Below are positions 8,062-17,011 of a stretch of 53,149 nt of DNA, piece after piece. Under the pieces are notes generated by a model. It searched no databases. It was given only the letters and a program-made list of their open reading frames with translations, and was not told the origin of the DNA. Origin of the DNA: an uncultured Collinsella sp. (lineage in GTDB: Bacteria > Actinomycetota > Coriobacteriia > Coriobacteriales > Coriobacteriaceae); contig UQUX01000001.1 of the NCBI GenBank assembly GCA_900544425.1, positions 1-53,149 on the forward strand, in the 5' to 3' direction. How positions within the stretch are numbered: the first letter of the stretch is position 1; every line of letters begins with the position of its first letter. The position numbers were made by a program, and so were the translations under genes.

Positions 8062-9267
8062 TTACGCCGAGGGTTCCTGCTGCGTGATGCAGTGGATGTT
8101 GCCGCCGCCGAAGACGACCTGCTCGGACTGAACGCCGACGCACTTGTAGACGCCCTCGCCCCAGACCTCGTCATAGATCTTCTGGAGCGTGTCAACGGCA
8201 ATCTGATCGTTCTCGTCGCCGTACTGCGGGACGATAACGCCGTGGTTGGTGACCAGGTAGTTCATGTAGGAGGCGATCAGCGGCTCGTCGGCAACGCGCG
8301 GCTCGGCGTTCTCGTCGGCGTCGATGGTGTCGCAGGAAGCCTGGTCCATGAACAGCGGGTTCACAGGCATGCAGAGCTTGTAGACCTTCATCTTGCGGCC
8401 CTTGGCGTCAACGGCGTTGGAGAGGGTCTCGTAGACGGCGTGGCATTGCTCGTAGAACGGATACTCGGGATCGTCGGTCCAGATGCAGGCCATGACGCCC
8501 GGAGCGATGAACGTAGCGACATCATCGATGTGGCCGTTGGTCTCCTCGGGGTCGATGCCCTCCTTAACCCAGATGACCTTCTCGACACCCAGGTACTCCT
8601 TGAGGTGCTCGTCCATATAGGCGCGAAGTTCCTCGCTCCAGGGCTCAAACTTCCTCTTGAACTTGGGCCAGATGGACTCGGGATCCTCTTCCTCCTCCAG
8701 AACCGCAGAGCAGGTGCGGCCTGGGGAAAGCAGGCACTGGTCGGTCACGACCACAGTGCCTTCGCCGTCGACGGTAATGGAACCGCCCTCGAGGATCATG
8801 TCATCGGGACGATAACGACGGCAGCCGGAAAGCTCAGCTATCTTAAGGGCGATCTGCTCGTCCTTGTCCCACGGGAAATAGAGGCCGTCGACGAGGCCGC
8901 CGTAGGCGTTGAAGTGCCAGTGGTTGGCGCGCTTATCGCCCTTGCCATTGATAACAAAAGTGGCAGCGGTGTCGCGGAACCAAGCGTCGTCGGTGGTCAT
9001 CTCGATAACGGTGACGTTCTCGTCTTCCTCAAAGGCGGCCTTGCAGTTGGCGTAGTCGGCCTGGTTGGCGCACATGGTGACCGGGGTGAACTCGGCGATG
9101 GCGCGAGCGATGGCGGCATACTGCTTCTGAGCCGGCTTGGCACCATGGGCCCAGGTATCGGTGCGATGGGGCCAGCCCATCCACACGCGATCCTGTGGGG
9201 CGAACTCAGCAGGCATAAAGAAGCCATCGGCCTTAGGGGTGGACTCGGACTCGGTGATCGTACGCAT
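8062..9267 (-). CDS. aguA: Agmatine deiminase
   Basis: Hydrolyses agmatine to N-carbamoylputrescine and ammonia, the first step from agmatine to putrescine; in fermenting bacteria it feeds an acid-resistance and ATP-yielding route. 401 residues. The catalytic Cys393 lies in GGGNIHCITQQ near the C-terminus, and the catalytic His in ETNGHIDDVATF; WFRDTAATFVINGKG is the substrate-loop motif. The start is ATG 9267 with GGAGGAAATCTT in front; the frame extends further upstream without homology. An amino-acid permease of the type that exchanges agmatine and putrescine lies upstream on the same strand, 368 bp away. The carbamoyltransferase and carbamate kinase of the pathway are not in the window. 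The leader is strongly structured. Confidence 0.93.
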   Translation of the reverse strand: MRTITESESTPKADGFFMPAEFAPQDRVWMGWPHRTDTWAHGAKPAQKQYAAIARAIAEFTPVTMCANQADYANCKAAFEEDENVTVIEMTTDDAWFRDTAATFVINGKGDKRANHWHFNAYGGLVDGLYFPWDKDEQIALKIAELSGCRRYRPDDMILEGGSITVDGEGTVVVTDQCLLSPGRTCSAVLEEEEDPESIWPKFKRKFEPWSEELRAYMDEHLKEYLGVEKVIWVKEGIDPEETNGHIDDVATFIAPGVMACIWTDDPEYPFYEQCHAVYETLSNAVDAKGRKMKVYKLCMPVNPLFMDQASCDTIDADENAEPRVADEPLIASYMNYLVTNHGVIVPQYGDENDQIAVDTLQKIYDEVWGEGVYKCVGVQSEQVVFGGGNIHCITQQEPSA

Positions 9268-9551
9268 AAGATTTCCTCCAAATCGAACGATCGCTTGCTG
9301 CGGGCGGGTTACCCGCAGCCTAAAACCAAGAGATGGTAGGCGCCCGTTCCCCGGCAAAGGTCGGGGCGCCTGGCACCGGTTTTCACGGATGTCGCACCGG
9401 CAAGCGACGACGTAACCCGGTGCGCGGAGACAAAACGCACGAAGGATACGGAAGAGAGATTGGGGCGGGCGGTGGTTACCGGAGCAATAGCTCACACCCA
9501 CCTCAGGGAAAGGTTAGCAAACCTGTTGCTTGGGCACGCCTCCGAAGAGGC
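9268..9551 (-). promoter_or_regulatory. Structured leader upstream of aguA
   Basis: About 280 bp before aguA (minus) with consecutive stem-loops: GCTGCGGG/CCCGCAGC at 9297-9304 and 9312-9319, just upstream of the ribosome-binding site; AGGCGCC/GGCGCCT at 9338-9344 and 9365-9371; CCGGT/ACCGG at 9376-9380 and 9396-9400. No known riboswitch consensus was recognised. It may be an attenuator, an unknown sensor, or simply GC-rich spacer. Confidence 0.4.
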
Positions 9552-9636
9552 TAGAGTATCCCGAGTCGGGAGCGACAAGCCCGACGAAGCGTACGTTGGT
9601 ACGCGAGGAAGGTTGGAGCCCCGAATCTGGGTGCTC
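9552..9636 (-). terminator. Structured element after the permease gene
   Basis: Nested pairing directly after the permease stop: outer TAGAG/CTCTA (9552-9556 with 9632-9636), GTCGGG/CCCGAC (9565-9570 with 9580-9585) and GCGTAC/GTACGC (9589-9594 with 9599-9604). No long T run, so it may be a factor-dependent terminator or transcript-stabilising structure. The GCGTAC hairpin resembles P4 of structured element copy 2. Confidence 0.4.
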
Positions 9637-11066
9637 TAGTCCTCCTCGGACTCCTCAGCGAGGCGCTGAGCAGCCAGCTCGGGAGTGAGACCCTTGTACT
9701 CGGTCTCGCGGCCCTTAGCACTGACGACGCGGACAACCTCGCCAATAAGCAAGAGCACGATGAAGATGACGATCATCGGGACCTTATCGCCAATCTCATC
9801 GACAGAGAACGGAATCAACGTTGCAACGATAGCCAGAATCAGCTCGATGCAGGGAATAGCCAGCATGACCTTCATCATGGCGCCCTTAAACGGGAACGTA
9901 AAGATACGCTCACGGTTGGGGTCGTTCTTACGAAGGTTGAGGAATGCCGGGAACATCGGGATGTAGGTCAGCAGCAGGAAGACAACGGAGGTACCGAAGA
10001 GCATCCAGAAGACACCGTTGGAGATGGCGTCGATGGGAACCAGCTGCAGGCACAGCACCAGGGAGGCAACGATGGCGTTGACCAGGTTGGCGCCGTTGGG
10101 CATGTCGTCATCCGAGATCATCGAGGCGAAGACCTTGGGCATGTTGCCATGTTCGGCAGCATAGCGAGCAACGGAGTTGACGCCGAAGGACCAGGCAGCC
10201 ATGTTGGCGAACAGCGTAATCAGGAAGGCGATGCAGATGACCTTAAAGATCATGGAATCGCCCACAATAGTCTGGACAGCATAAATCATGCCGTAGTCGG
10301 GATCGATGGAATCGGCCGGCACAGCAGCGCCGATGCCAAAGCCAGCGAAGAGGTAGATCACGGCGATGGACAGGCCGCCGACGATGATAGCCTTGGGGAT
10401 ATCGCGAGCGGGATCGGCCATATCGTCGGTCATGGTGCAGATGACCTCGAAGCCCATGAAGTTAAAGATGATGATCGACAGGTAGCCGAGCGCGTTGGTG
10501 TTGGTGAGCTCGGGCAAGAAGGTGACAGCGGACATATCGTTCGCGAAACCGTTCTCCATGGCGTACCAAATGCCCAAAGCGCCGACGATAACGGCAACGG
10601 CGACCTTGATGATGGCGCCGCCGTTCAGGACCCACTCGGAGTCGGCAGCCTTTGAGCGACCCATAAGATAGACAATCCACACAAAGGCAAGGTCGATACC
10701 AATCTTGGCAATCAGATTGAACTCGACGCCAAAGACCATGCCCAAAATGTCCGGGAACATAGTAGCCAGCGAGGCAATCCACAGCGGGTAGTTAACCCAG
10801 TAGTAGTACGAAATGCGGGCGCCCCACTTGTCGCCCAGGCCATCGCGTACCCAGTCGTAAATGCCACCCTCACCGTCATAGGTAGTGCCGAGCTCGGCAA
10901 CGACCATGCCATAAGGGAGCAGGAAGGTCAGAATCAGGAAGATCCACCAGAAGAACTGCTGGTTACCAATGGCAGCAGCAGGTGCGGCGGCCTCGCAAAC
11001 GAAGACGACGCAGATGATGGTCGAGATGACCGTCAAGAAGGAAAGCTTTTTCTTTCCGTCGCTCAT
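9636..11066 (-). CDS. APC-superfamily amino-acid/polyamine permease, probable agmatine-putrescine exchanger
   Basis: A 476-residue integral membrane protein with about 12 hydrophobic segments, the length and layout of the APC superfamily. The first helix holds the APC-like unwound region around VCEAAAPAAAIG; FNFMGFEVICTMTDDMADPARDIPKA is the conserved loop after helix 6. The short, charged tails are cytoplasmic. It precedes agmatine deiminase on the same strand, which suggests uptake of agmatine in exchange for putrescine (AguD-like role); glutamate/GABA or other amine exchange cannot be excluded from sequence. The ATG at 11066 is preceded by AAGGAGCTCATC. No obvious promoter was identified. 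Confidence 0.8.
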   Translation of the reverse strand: MSDGKKKLSFLTVISTIICVVFVCEAAAPAAAIGNQQFFWWIFLILTFLLPYGMVVAELGTTYDGEGGIYDWVRDGLGDKWGARISYYYWVNYPLWIASLATMFPDILGMVFGVEFNLIAKIGIDLAFVWIVYLMGRSKAADSEWVLNGGAIIKVAVAVIVGALGIWYAMENGFANDMSAVTFLPELTNTNALGYLSIIIFNFMGFEVICTMTDDMADPARDIPKAIIVGGLSIAVIYLFAGFGIGAAVPADSIDPDYGMIYAVQTIVGDSMIFKVICIAFLITLFANMAAWSFGVNSVARYAAEHGNMPKVFASMISDDDMPNGANLVNAIVASLVLCLQLVPIDAISNGVFWMLFGTSVVFLLLTYIPMFPAFLNLRKNDPNRERIFTFPFKGAMMKVMLAIPCIELILAIVATLIPFSVDEIGDKVPMIVIFIVLLLIGEVVRVVSAKGRETEYKGLTPELAAQRLAEESEED

Positions 11067-11192
11067 GATGAGCTCCTTCGCTCAGTCTTGGACAAATCGA
11101 GGCCCTTAAGATATTAAGGCAATTGCCGGGCCTCGGTGAGCGGGCGACAGGAGACGAGCATCCGCCGCCCGCAAACGCGCTTCTACGATGAA

Positions 11193-11340
11193 GTTACGCG
11201 GTTTTGCCAAACCGCGTAACGGCTCGACGCTGCAAACGCCCCTAAGCGGCAATCTGACGTTCAATCGTCGGTCGCGTACCCAAAGTACGCTTCCCTCCTC
11301 TTTCACGTCACCTTGCTCGCTTAGGGGCGTTTTCGCTGAC
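11193..11340 (+). repeat. Structured intergenic element, copy 2
   Basis: Same layout as copy 1. P1 11193-11220; P2 pairs 11235-11247 (AACGCCCCTAAGC) with 11319-11331; P3 pairs 11255-11260 (TGACGT) with 11305-11310; P4 pairs 11274-11279 (GCGTAC) with 11285-11290. All stems are perfect although P2, P3 and P4 differ in sequence from copy 1. It lies between the ABC permease gene and the amino-acid permease gene, opposite in direction to both. The rest of 11067-11376 shows nothing. Confidence 0.8.
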
Positions 11341-11376
11341 TTATGCTCAACCTACGATAATTCCAAACTGGGTGAG

Positions 11377-13614
11377 TTATTCGCTGTAGCGGGTGGCTAT
11401 GGCAGCTTGCACCATGCCGGCGCTCATGAGGTAAGTCACCAAGAAGTAGCCGCCGTATGCTGCCAGGAAGATTGCACAGGTGAGGCCCACGGTGCCGGCG
11501 ATGCTCATATCGCCGAATACGCTCACCAGCTCGATGATCACCTTAAGTGCCACAAAGGAGTGCGCCAGGCCCACTGCCAGCGGGAACAGGAAGAATACCG
11601 CTTGCTGCGCCATCACCGAATGGCGGATCTGGCGGTCGTCGCAGCCGATCTGTGCCAGCACACGATAGCTGCGGCTGCCGTCGGCCACGTTGGAGAGTTG
11701 CTGGATCGACAGAATCGCCGCACATGCAACGACCAATACAAAGCCGATGTAGATGGCTAGGTAGCCAATAAGACCGTTCATTTGCGCTGCTTGCGTGTAC
11801 ATCTCGGAGCGTGTGATGAAGATTCCCCACGACCCCGGCTCCTTGCCGTCAACGAGCAGATTGTCGAGCACAGTGTTTTTAATGCTCTCGTCTGCCTCAG
11901 TCGTATCCATCCCCTGTTTGTAGTTAACGAGCAGGCTACTGGAATACGGCTGCAGATTAAGTTGGGACAACAGCTCGTCGGCAACGACGACGGTACCCGG
12001 ATTACTGCCCATCGCCGAGTTGGCGATGGCCGCCGTATCTTCGTCCGACTTATCGGTTGCGGGCTTGAGCGTATGCCCGCCCAAGGTAAGGGTATGGCCG
12101 CCAGCCATATACTTGGTGTACAGGTCGACCAGCTCGCCGCCCATATCACACGTGAGCAGATACTGGTCGTGACCGATGTGCACCGGCTCCTTGCCCATCA
12201 TCTGGCGCAGTTTGTTGTACTGACTTGCCGGCGTCACAGACAGGCCTATCATGTCGGCATTGCTACCCCCGAACGCCTTGGGAAGCTTTTCGCCCATGGT
12301 CTTGCACATCTCACTTGGGGTCACCGAAGGATCCGAGCCGCCAAGCGGGTAACTCAGATACGAATCGATCTGCACATGCTCACCGGCAACATCGGCGATA
12401 TTGACCTTCTTGCCGGTCTCGTCGTTGTTGTCCGCCGACTTGCCTTTAATACCGTCTGCAACGTTATCGGGGTCGACACGATCGCCGTGCCATGCGGAGT
12501 ACAAATCGACCGTACTATCGGCCAGCACCATGCGATCGGCCTCAGACGGATTGACATACTCTTTGTAGTAGTCGAGCGTATCGGACGCGTAATAGATATA
12601 CGTCTGCGACATGTCGGCCGGATTATAGCGCTCCAGGTTTTCGTTCATCACGTTGGCGATCGACATACCGCACGTCACCGAGGTAATGGCGAGGAACAGG
12701 ATCATCGCGATGACGCCCATCGAAAAGCACACCGTATTGACCTTGGCCGAAAGCTGACGCACGGTAAACATATTGAGGCCACGCCAATACACGCTGCGCA
12801 GGCTCTGCAGCAGCTTGATGAGCATGCCCGAGAGCCCCCAGAACAGGGCAAAGGTGCCCACGGTAACCATAGCGGTCGTAATACCAAACTGGTTCATGGC
12901 CTCTTGCAGCTTGCTGTCCGTCGCGGTTAGCGGGAACCCATCACGTAACAGACGGTAATAGGCCACGCCCACAAGCGCCACGCCCACGACAAAGATGGCA
13001 ATCGCAATCCAGGGGTTGCGTGTCTTGATGCTCTCGTTGCGACGCTCGGCACCCATAAGCTCGATGAGTTTGGTACGACGCACGGCGCGAAGGTTCAGCA
13101 GTAGCGTGAGCACAAACATTACGAGCATGCAAGCAAGGGTCAGGTTGAACGCATGCACCGAGAAAAAGAAGTGGAAATTGGCGATCTGTGTCTTAAAGAG
13201 CGAGGCCGTAAAGAACGTCATGAGCTGGGAGAGTCCCACACCCAGCACAATGCCGGCGACAAAGGCCACGACCGAAACGATCACCGTCTCGAGCGCCATA
13301 ATCGTGGCGACGCGCCCGCGCCCCATGCCGAGCACCTGGTACAGGCCAAACTCCTTCTTGCGGCGTTTCATGATGAAGTTATTGGCATACACCATCAAAA
13401 AGGCCATGACACCGGCCAAAAAGTACGTTAGGTCGCCGAGTATGCTGCCCATAACCTGCGCCAAGCCCTCTTCATCGATGCCGGCGATGTCGACCTGCAT
13501 CGAGATGGTGTTAAAGGCATAGAAGACCGTGACGCCCAGGGTAAGCGTCAGCAAGTAGACGAGGTAGTCGCGGCCGGCGCGGCGGACGTTGCCCCAAGCG
13601 AGTTTACAGAGCAT
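11377..13614 (-). CDS. FtsX-type ABC transporter permease (Bce-like)
   Basis: Membrane subunit of an ABC transporter of the BceAB type, a family that senses and removes peptide antibiotics acting on lipid II. About 745 residues: helix near 15-35, an FtsX domain of three helices (about 60-180), a further pair, then a large extracellular domain (about 340-600), and a second FtsX domain at the C-terminus (about 620-740). ATG 13614 with GAGGG just upstream is preferred; a GTG at 13626 in the same frame would add four residues. It overlaps the end of the ATPase gene by 11 bases, so the two are translated together. No two-component system, the usual partner of Bce transporters, is present in the window. 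Confidence 0.85.
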   Translation of the reverse strand: MLCKLAWGNVRRAGRDYLVYLLTLTLGVTVFYAFNTISMQVDIAGIDEEGLAQVMGSILGDLTYFLAGVMAFLMVYANNFIMKRRKKEFGLYQVLGMGRGRVATIMALETVIVSVVAFVAGIVLGVGLSQLMTFFTASLFKTQIANFHFFFSVHAFNLTLACMLVMFVLTLLLNLRAVRRTKLIELMGAERRNESIKTRNPWIAIAIFVVGVALVGVAYYRLLRDGFPLTATDSKLQEAMNQFGITTAMVTVGTFALFWGLSGMLIKLLQSLRSVYWRGLNMFTVRQLSAKVNTVCFSMGVIAMILFLAITSVTCGMSIANVMNENLERYNPADMSQTYIYYASDTLDYYKEYVNPSEADRMVLADSTVDLYSAWHGDRVDPDNVADGIKGKSADNNDETGKKVNIADVAGEHVQIDSYLSYPLGGSDPSVTPSEMCKTMGEKLPKAFGGSNADMIGLSVTPASQYNKLRQMMGKEPVHIGHDQYLLTCDMGGELVDLYTKYMAGGHTLTLGGHTLKPATDKSDEDTAAIANSAMGSNPGTVVVADELLSQLNLQPYSSSLLVNYKQGMDTTEADESIKNTVLDNLLVDGKEPGSWGIFITRSEMYTQAAQMNGLIGYLAIYIGFVLVVACAAILSIQQLSNVADGSRSYRVLAQIGCDDRQIRHSVMAQQAVFFLFPLAVGLAHSFVALKVIIELVSVFGDMSIAGTVGLTCAIFLAAYGGYFLVTYLMSAGMVQAAIATRYSE

Positions 13615-14389
13615 CGGAGCCCTCACCGCCCATCATGGCAACGACCTCCATAATGCGGTCGAAGAACTCTCGGCGGTCGATGTCGCCGCGGCGCAGCTCG
13701 GTGAAGATCTTGCCGTCGCGAATAAACAGCACACGGCTCGTGTAGCTGGCGGCAAAGCTGTCGTGCGTGACCATGAGCACGGTGGCGCGTAGGCGGCGGT
13801 TAAGGGCCTCTAGGCTCTCGAGCAACAGGCGGGCGCTTTTGGAGTCGAGGGCGCCGGTAGGCTCGTCGGCCATGATCATGGTGGGGTCGGTGACGAGCGC
13901 GCGAGCCGCGGCAACGCGCTGCTGCTGACCGCCGGACATCTGGTAGGGATACTTGTCGAGCACCTGGCTGATGGACAGGCGCGCTGCCACATCCTGCACG
14001 CGAGTCGAGATCTCTGCCGAGTTTGTGCGGGCGATGGTGAGCGGCAGAGCGATGTTCTCGCGTGCCGTGAGCGTATCGAGCAGGTTGGAGTCCTGGAAGA
14101 TAAAGCCGAGCTCCTCGCGGCGGAACTGCGAGAGTTTGGCCTGCTTCATGCGCGTCACGTCCTGGCCGTTAATGCGGATCGTGCCGCTCGTGGCGCTATC
14201 GATGGTCGACACGCAGTTGAGCAACGTCGACTTGCCCGAGCCCGAAGCGCCCATGATGCCAACAAATTCACCGCGGTTGACGGTAAAGCTGACGTCGTTG
14301 AGCGCGCGGGTCACGTTGCCCAGCGCTCCGTATACCTTTTCGAGATGCGCGACCTCCAGTACCGGGGTCGCCATGTGCGTGGTTTGCAT
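13604..14389 (-). CDS. ABC transporter ATP-binding protein (Bce/MacB-like)
   Basis: A 261-residue soluble ATPase that powers the FtsX-type permease encoded immediately downstream. Walker A is GASGSGKST (about 44-52), the signature MSGGQQQR (about 148-155) and Walker B IMADEPTGALD with catalytic Glu. The stretch GFIFQDSNLLDTLTARENI is typical of the MacB/LolD/BceA group. Start ATG 14389 follows AAGGA by seven bases; an internal ATG at 14374 is possible. First gene of a two-gene operon, divergent from the Nudix-Vsr gene (148-bp gap). Confidence 0.9.
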   Translation of the reverse strand: MQTTHMATPVLEVAHLEKVYGALGNVTRALNDVSFTVNRGEFVGIMGASGSGKSTLLNCVSTIDSATSGTIRINGQDVTRMKQAKLSQFRREELGFIFQDSNLLDTLTARENIALPLTIARTNSAEISTRVQDVAARLSISQVLDKYPYQMSGGQQQRVAAARALVTDPTMIMADEPTGALDSKSARLLLESLEALNRRLRATVLMVTHDSFAASYTSRVLFIRDGKIFTELRRGDIDRREFFDRIMEVVAMMGGEGSDAL

Positions 14390-14537
14390 ACCGAGTCCTT
14401 TCTTGCAATTAGTCTACGGCATCTATAGTCGCAAGAAGACGAGTCGGCTACCATCGATATGGCTTACGCTTGCCTTACCGTTGTGTAAGGTACGCGTAGC
14501 TACCCTGCCGCGTGTTGATGTTGAGAGAGGACTCCTG

Positions 14538-15527
14538 TTGAAGACTGTTCATGTTGCCGCTGGGATCATTCGCAAGGAAGGATCTGACGAGCTGCTTGCC
14601 GTGCAGCGCGGCTACGGCGACATGCAGGGACTTTGGGAGTTCCCCGGTGGCAAGCTCATGCGCGGCGAGACGCCCGAGGACGCCGTACGCCGCGAGCTCA
14701 TGGAAGAGCTGCAGGTCAAAGTCACCAACCTGCGCGATTTCTATACCGTTGAGTATGACTACCCCGATTTTCATCTCTCCATGGAGTGTTACTACTGCTC
14801 GCTCGCCGATGAATCCGATGAGCCTCAGAAGCACGATCGCCAGCTCGATATCCGCTGGATTCCACGCACCTCACTTGCCACCGTTGAGTGGATGCCCGCC
14901 GACAAGGGGCTTATCGATGCGCTGATTGAGCTGAAGGAAGACCGGCTTGAGGCCAACGGCACTGCCAACGACGCCGAGGCCACCGCGACCGAGGAGCCCG
15001 CCACCAAACCCAAGCGCGCACCTAGGCGCCGTAGCAAAAAACGCCCCAAGCCTGGCCTGCTGGACGGCATCGACACCTCGGACCTTTCCGCCGACGAGCG
15101 TGAACTCGTGCGCCGTCGCGCCGCCATCAAAAAGTCCATGAAGGGCAACAAGCGTGCGAACACCAAGCCCGAGCTGCTCGTTCGCCAGCGCCTGCGGGCA
15201 GCGGGCCTTACGGGTTATCGCTTGGAATGGAAGGTTCCCGGCAAGCCCGACATCGCCTTTCCCGGGCGCAAGATCGCCATCTTCGTCAACGGCTGCTTTT
15301 GGCACCGCTGCCCCAAGTGCAACCCTAGCCAGCCCAAGCGCAACGTTGAGTTTTGGGAGGCAAAGTTCCGTCGCAACGTCGAGCGCGACCGAGCAGCCAT
15401 CAACGCACTCACCCAAATGGGCTGGACACCCATAACCATCTGGGAATGCGAGCTCAAAAAAGACCGCATCGCCGGCACGATGGAAAAGGTCATCGAACAA
15501 GTACGCGCCGCCGCACCGCAGCGCTAG
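14538..15527 (+). CDS. Nudix hydrolase - Vsr endonuclease fusion protein
   Basis: A single 329-residue frame joining two DNA-hygiene enzymes. Residues 1-130 are a MutT/NudG-like Nudix domain with box G38-x5-E44-x7-R52-E53-L-x-E56-E57 (the usual late Gly is Gln59); such enzymes destroy oxidised or modified nucleoside triphosphates. A charged linker rich in Ala, Lys and Arg (about 135-175) leads to a Vsr-type very-short-patch repair nuclease (about 180-329): NTKPELLVR, PGKPDIAF with metal-binding Asp238, NGCFWH with catalytic His256, then EFWEAKFRRNVERD and IWECEL. Vsr nicks DNA at T:G mismatches left by deamination of 5-methylcytosine. The start is TTG at 14538 with GAGAGGA upstream; no better start exists. 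No cytosine methyltransferase gene is in the window. Domain assignments are firm; joint function is inferred. Confidence 0.9.
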   Translation: MKTVHVAAGIIRKEGSDELLAVQRGYGDMQGLWEFPGGKLMRGETPEDAVRRELMEELQVKVTNLRDFYTVEYDYPDFHLSMECYYCSLADESDEPQKHDRQLDIRWIPRTSLATVEWMPADKGLIDALIELKEDRLEANGTANDAEATATEEPATKPKRAPRRRSKKRPKPGLLDGIDTSDLSADERELVRRRAAIKKSMKGNKRANTKPELLVRQRLRAAGLTGYRLEWKVPGKPDIAFPGRKIAIFVNGCFWHRCPKCNPSQPKRNVEFWEAKFRRNVERDRAAINALTQMGWTPITIWECELKKDRIAGTMEKVIEQVRAAAPQR

Positions 15528-15781
15528 GAACGAGCCGTCCACACGCCCCACACAGGCGAGCCACATCCGCGCCACAAACCTTAGAAAGCCCTTAAGCTCA
15601 AAACCTTTCAAGAGTGTTACTCAATAGCCTTGACCTGCGGTTTCATCGTAACACCAAACCAGGTTAAGCCTTTCTTTAGCGCTTCTTTGAACGGTCCGCT
15701 GCATAATACTGCCAACGCACGGGACCTAGCAGCATACCCCGAGCGCAATCTATTGGTGGACATCGAGGAGGCCGCATAAGC
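15528..15781. other. Intergenic stretch, possible gene remnant
   Basis: No recognised gene. One plus-strand frame is open from about 15582 to a TAA at 15777-15779 and ends in a protein-like tail (DLAAYPERNLLVDIEEAA), but has no ATG or GTG start with a ribosome-binding site. It stops two bases before the next small frame and may be a decayed gene. Confidence 0.3.
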
Positions 15782-15991
15782 ATGCATTCTTCCAATGACG
15801 CAGCACAGCAGCCATCCCTAAAACATGCAAACCTTTTCTCCTTCCCCCCGACACAGAGAGACAGCCTCCTCGACTCCCCCACCACAAAAGCCAAACGCTC
15901 AACCGACCAGAGCCACAACTTGCGAGCATCGTTCGAAAAGCTCCAAGCATCCCTAGACAAGGCGTTCCCCGAACAGGCAAGAGCAATCTAA
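15782..15991 (+). CDS. Small hypothetical protein
   Basis: A 69-residue frame starting at an ATG that follows GAGGAGG by about ten bases. The protein is hydrophilic, with no membrane segment or recognised motif; its C-terminal half (ASFEKLQASLDKAF) could form an amphipathic helix. It ends 25 bases before the AraC-type regulator gene and might be co-transcribed with it. Function unknown, and it may not be expressed. Confidence 0.3.
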   Translation: MHSSNDAAQQPSLKHANLFSFPPTQRDSLLDSPTTKAKRSTDQSHNLRASFEKLQASLDKAFPEQARAI

Positions 15992-16016
15992 GCCCATCGC
16001 GCTTTATACTGATGCC

Positions 16017-16955
16017 ATGCGAAACATGGATCACATAGAATTGCACCGCGGAGGACGCGAGGAAGCGTTTCCCGAGACCGCCGAAGACTGGCCCTATATT
16101 GCCGAACGCGCAGAATTCGCTCGCTATCCGGGCAATTCCGTCCCCTGGCACTGGCATTCCGAAGTTGAGCTTTTCTACATGGAGCAGGGAGCGATTGACT
16201 ATCGAACGCGCGCGTCTCATGAGCACGTACGCTTTGAGGAAGGGTCCGCCGGCTTTATCAACGGCGGCGTTTTGCACAGCACGCTGCAATCACCCAATTC
16301 GGCGCCAGCCATTCAAATGCTGCATATCTTTCAGCCGTCGATGCTCGGCGATCCCGCGGGACGTCTCCAAAAGCGCTACATCAATCCTTTGCTGCAATGT
16401 CGAGGCGTCGATGTGCTCAAATGGTCGCCCACCAACCCCGACGATATGCCCTTTATCGATTTGCTAAAGAGCTCCTTTAACCACGACCTTCAACGGCCGC
16501 AGAACGAGATGGCGCTTCGGAATAGCTTGTCAGAGCTCTGGATTCAGATTTACGCCAAGGCCGAACCGCTCTTTTCCTCCGACAACGCCTCTTGGATGAC
16601 CAACCGCGACGTACAGTTCAAGGCAATCCTGGACTATATCCGCGCAAACTATGCAGCCGCTATAGATGTGCCCCAGATGGCATCTGCAGCCGGCGTAAGC
16701 GAAAGAGAGTGTTACCGCATTATCGAAGCTTGCGCAGGAACGACCCCGGCGGCATATCTGCGCGCATACCGCGTAAACCGTGCTTGCGAACTTTTGGCAC
16801 ACACCACGCGAACGGTCCAGACAGTCGCGCGCCAATGCGGCTTTGCGACAGCAAGCCATCTTGGCCAGGTATTTAAAGAACAAATGGGATGCACTCCTTC
16901 GAGCTATCGAGCAGCGAGGCAGAATCTCGATAGCACCAGGCAGAAATCCCGCTAG
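16017..16955 (+). CDS. AraC family transcriptional regulator with cupin sensor domain
   Basis: 312 residues. The N-terminal half has a cupin-like ligand pocket: PWHWHSEVELFYMEQG (about residues 41-56) is the metal/sugar-site motif of AraC-type sugar sensors. The C-terminal 100 residues hold two helix-turn-helices (about 210-305), with the conserved VARQCGFATASHLGQVFKEQ then GCTPSSYR. ATG 16017 and ATG 16026 are both possible; neither has a strong ribosome-binding site. It is followed 56 bp later on the same strand by a HAD phosphatase. Base composition is somewhat less GC-rich than in most of the window. Ligand unknown. Confidence 0.88.
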   Translation: MRNMDHIELHRGGREEAFPETAEDWPYIAERAEFARYPGNSVPWHWHSEVELFYMEQGAIDYRTRASHEHVRFEEGSAGFINGGVLHSTLQSPNSAPAIQMLHIFQPSMLGDPAGRLQKRYINPLLQCRGVDVLKWSPTNPDDMPFIDLLKSSFNHDLQRPQNEMALRNSLSELWIQIYAKAEPLFSSDNASWMTNRDVQFKAILDYIRANYAAAIDVPQMASAAGVSERECYRIIEACAGTTPAAYLRAYRVNRACELLAHTTRTVQTVARQCGFATASHLGQVFKEQMGCTPSSYRAARQNLDSTRQKSR

Positions 16956-17011
16956 CCCTTCTTCTGTCACTGCATCAAACTTGCAGGCAAACAACAGAGA
17001 GGAGCTACTAT

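Noticed and set aside
9268..9501. N-terminal extension of agmatine deiminase by 78 residues
   Set aside because: The extension has no family similarity, while ATG 9267 has a strong ribosome-binding site and the expected N-terminus.
13953..14537. Upstream extension of the Nudix-Vsr frame
   Set aside because: Lies antisense to the ABC ATPase gene and its promoter; the Nudix domain begins exactly at the TTG at 14538 after a ribosome-binding site.
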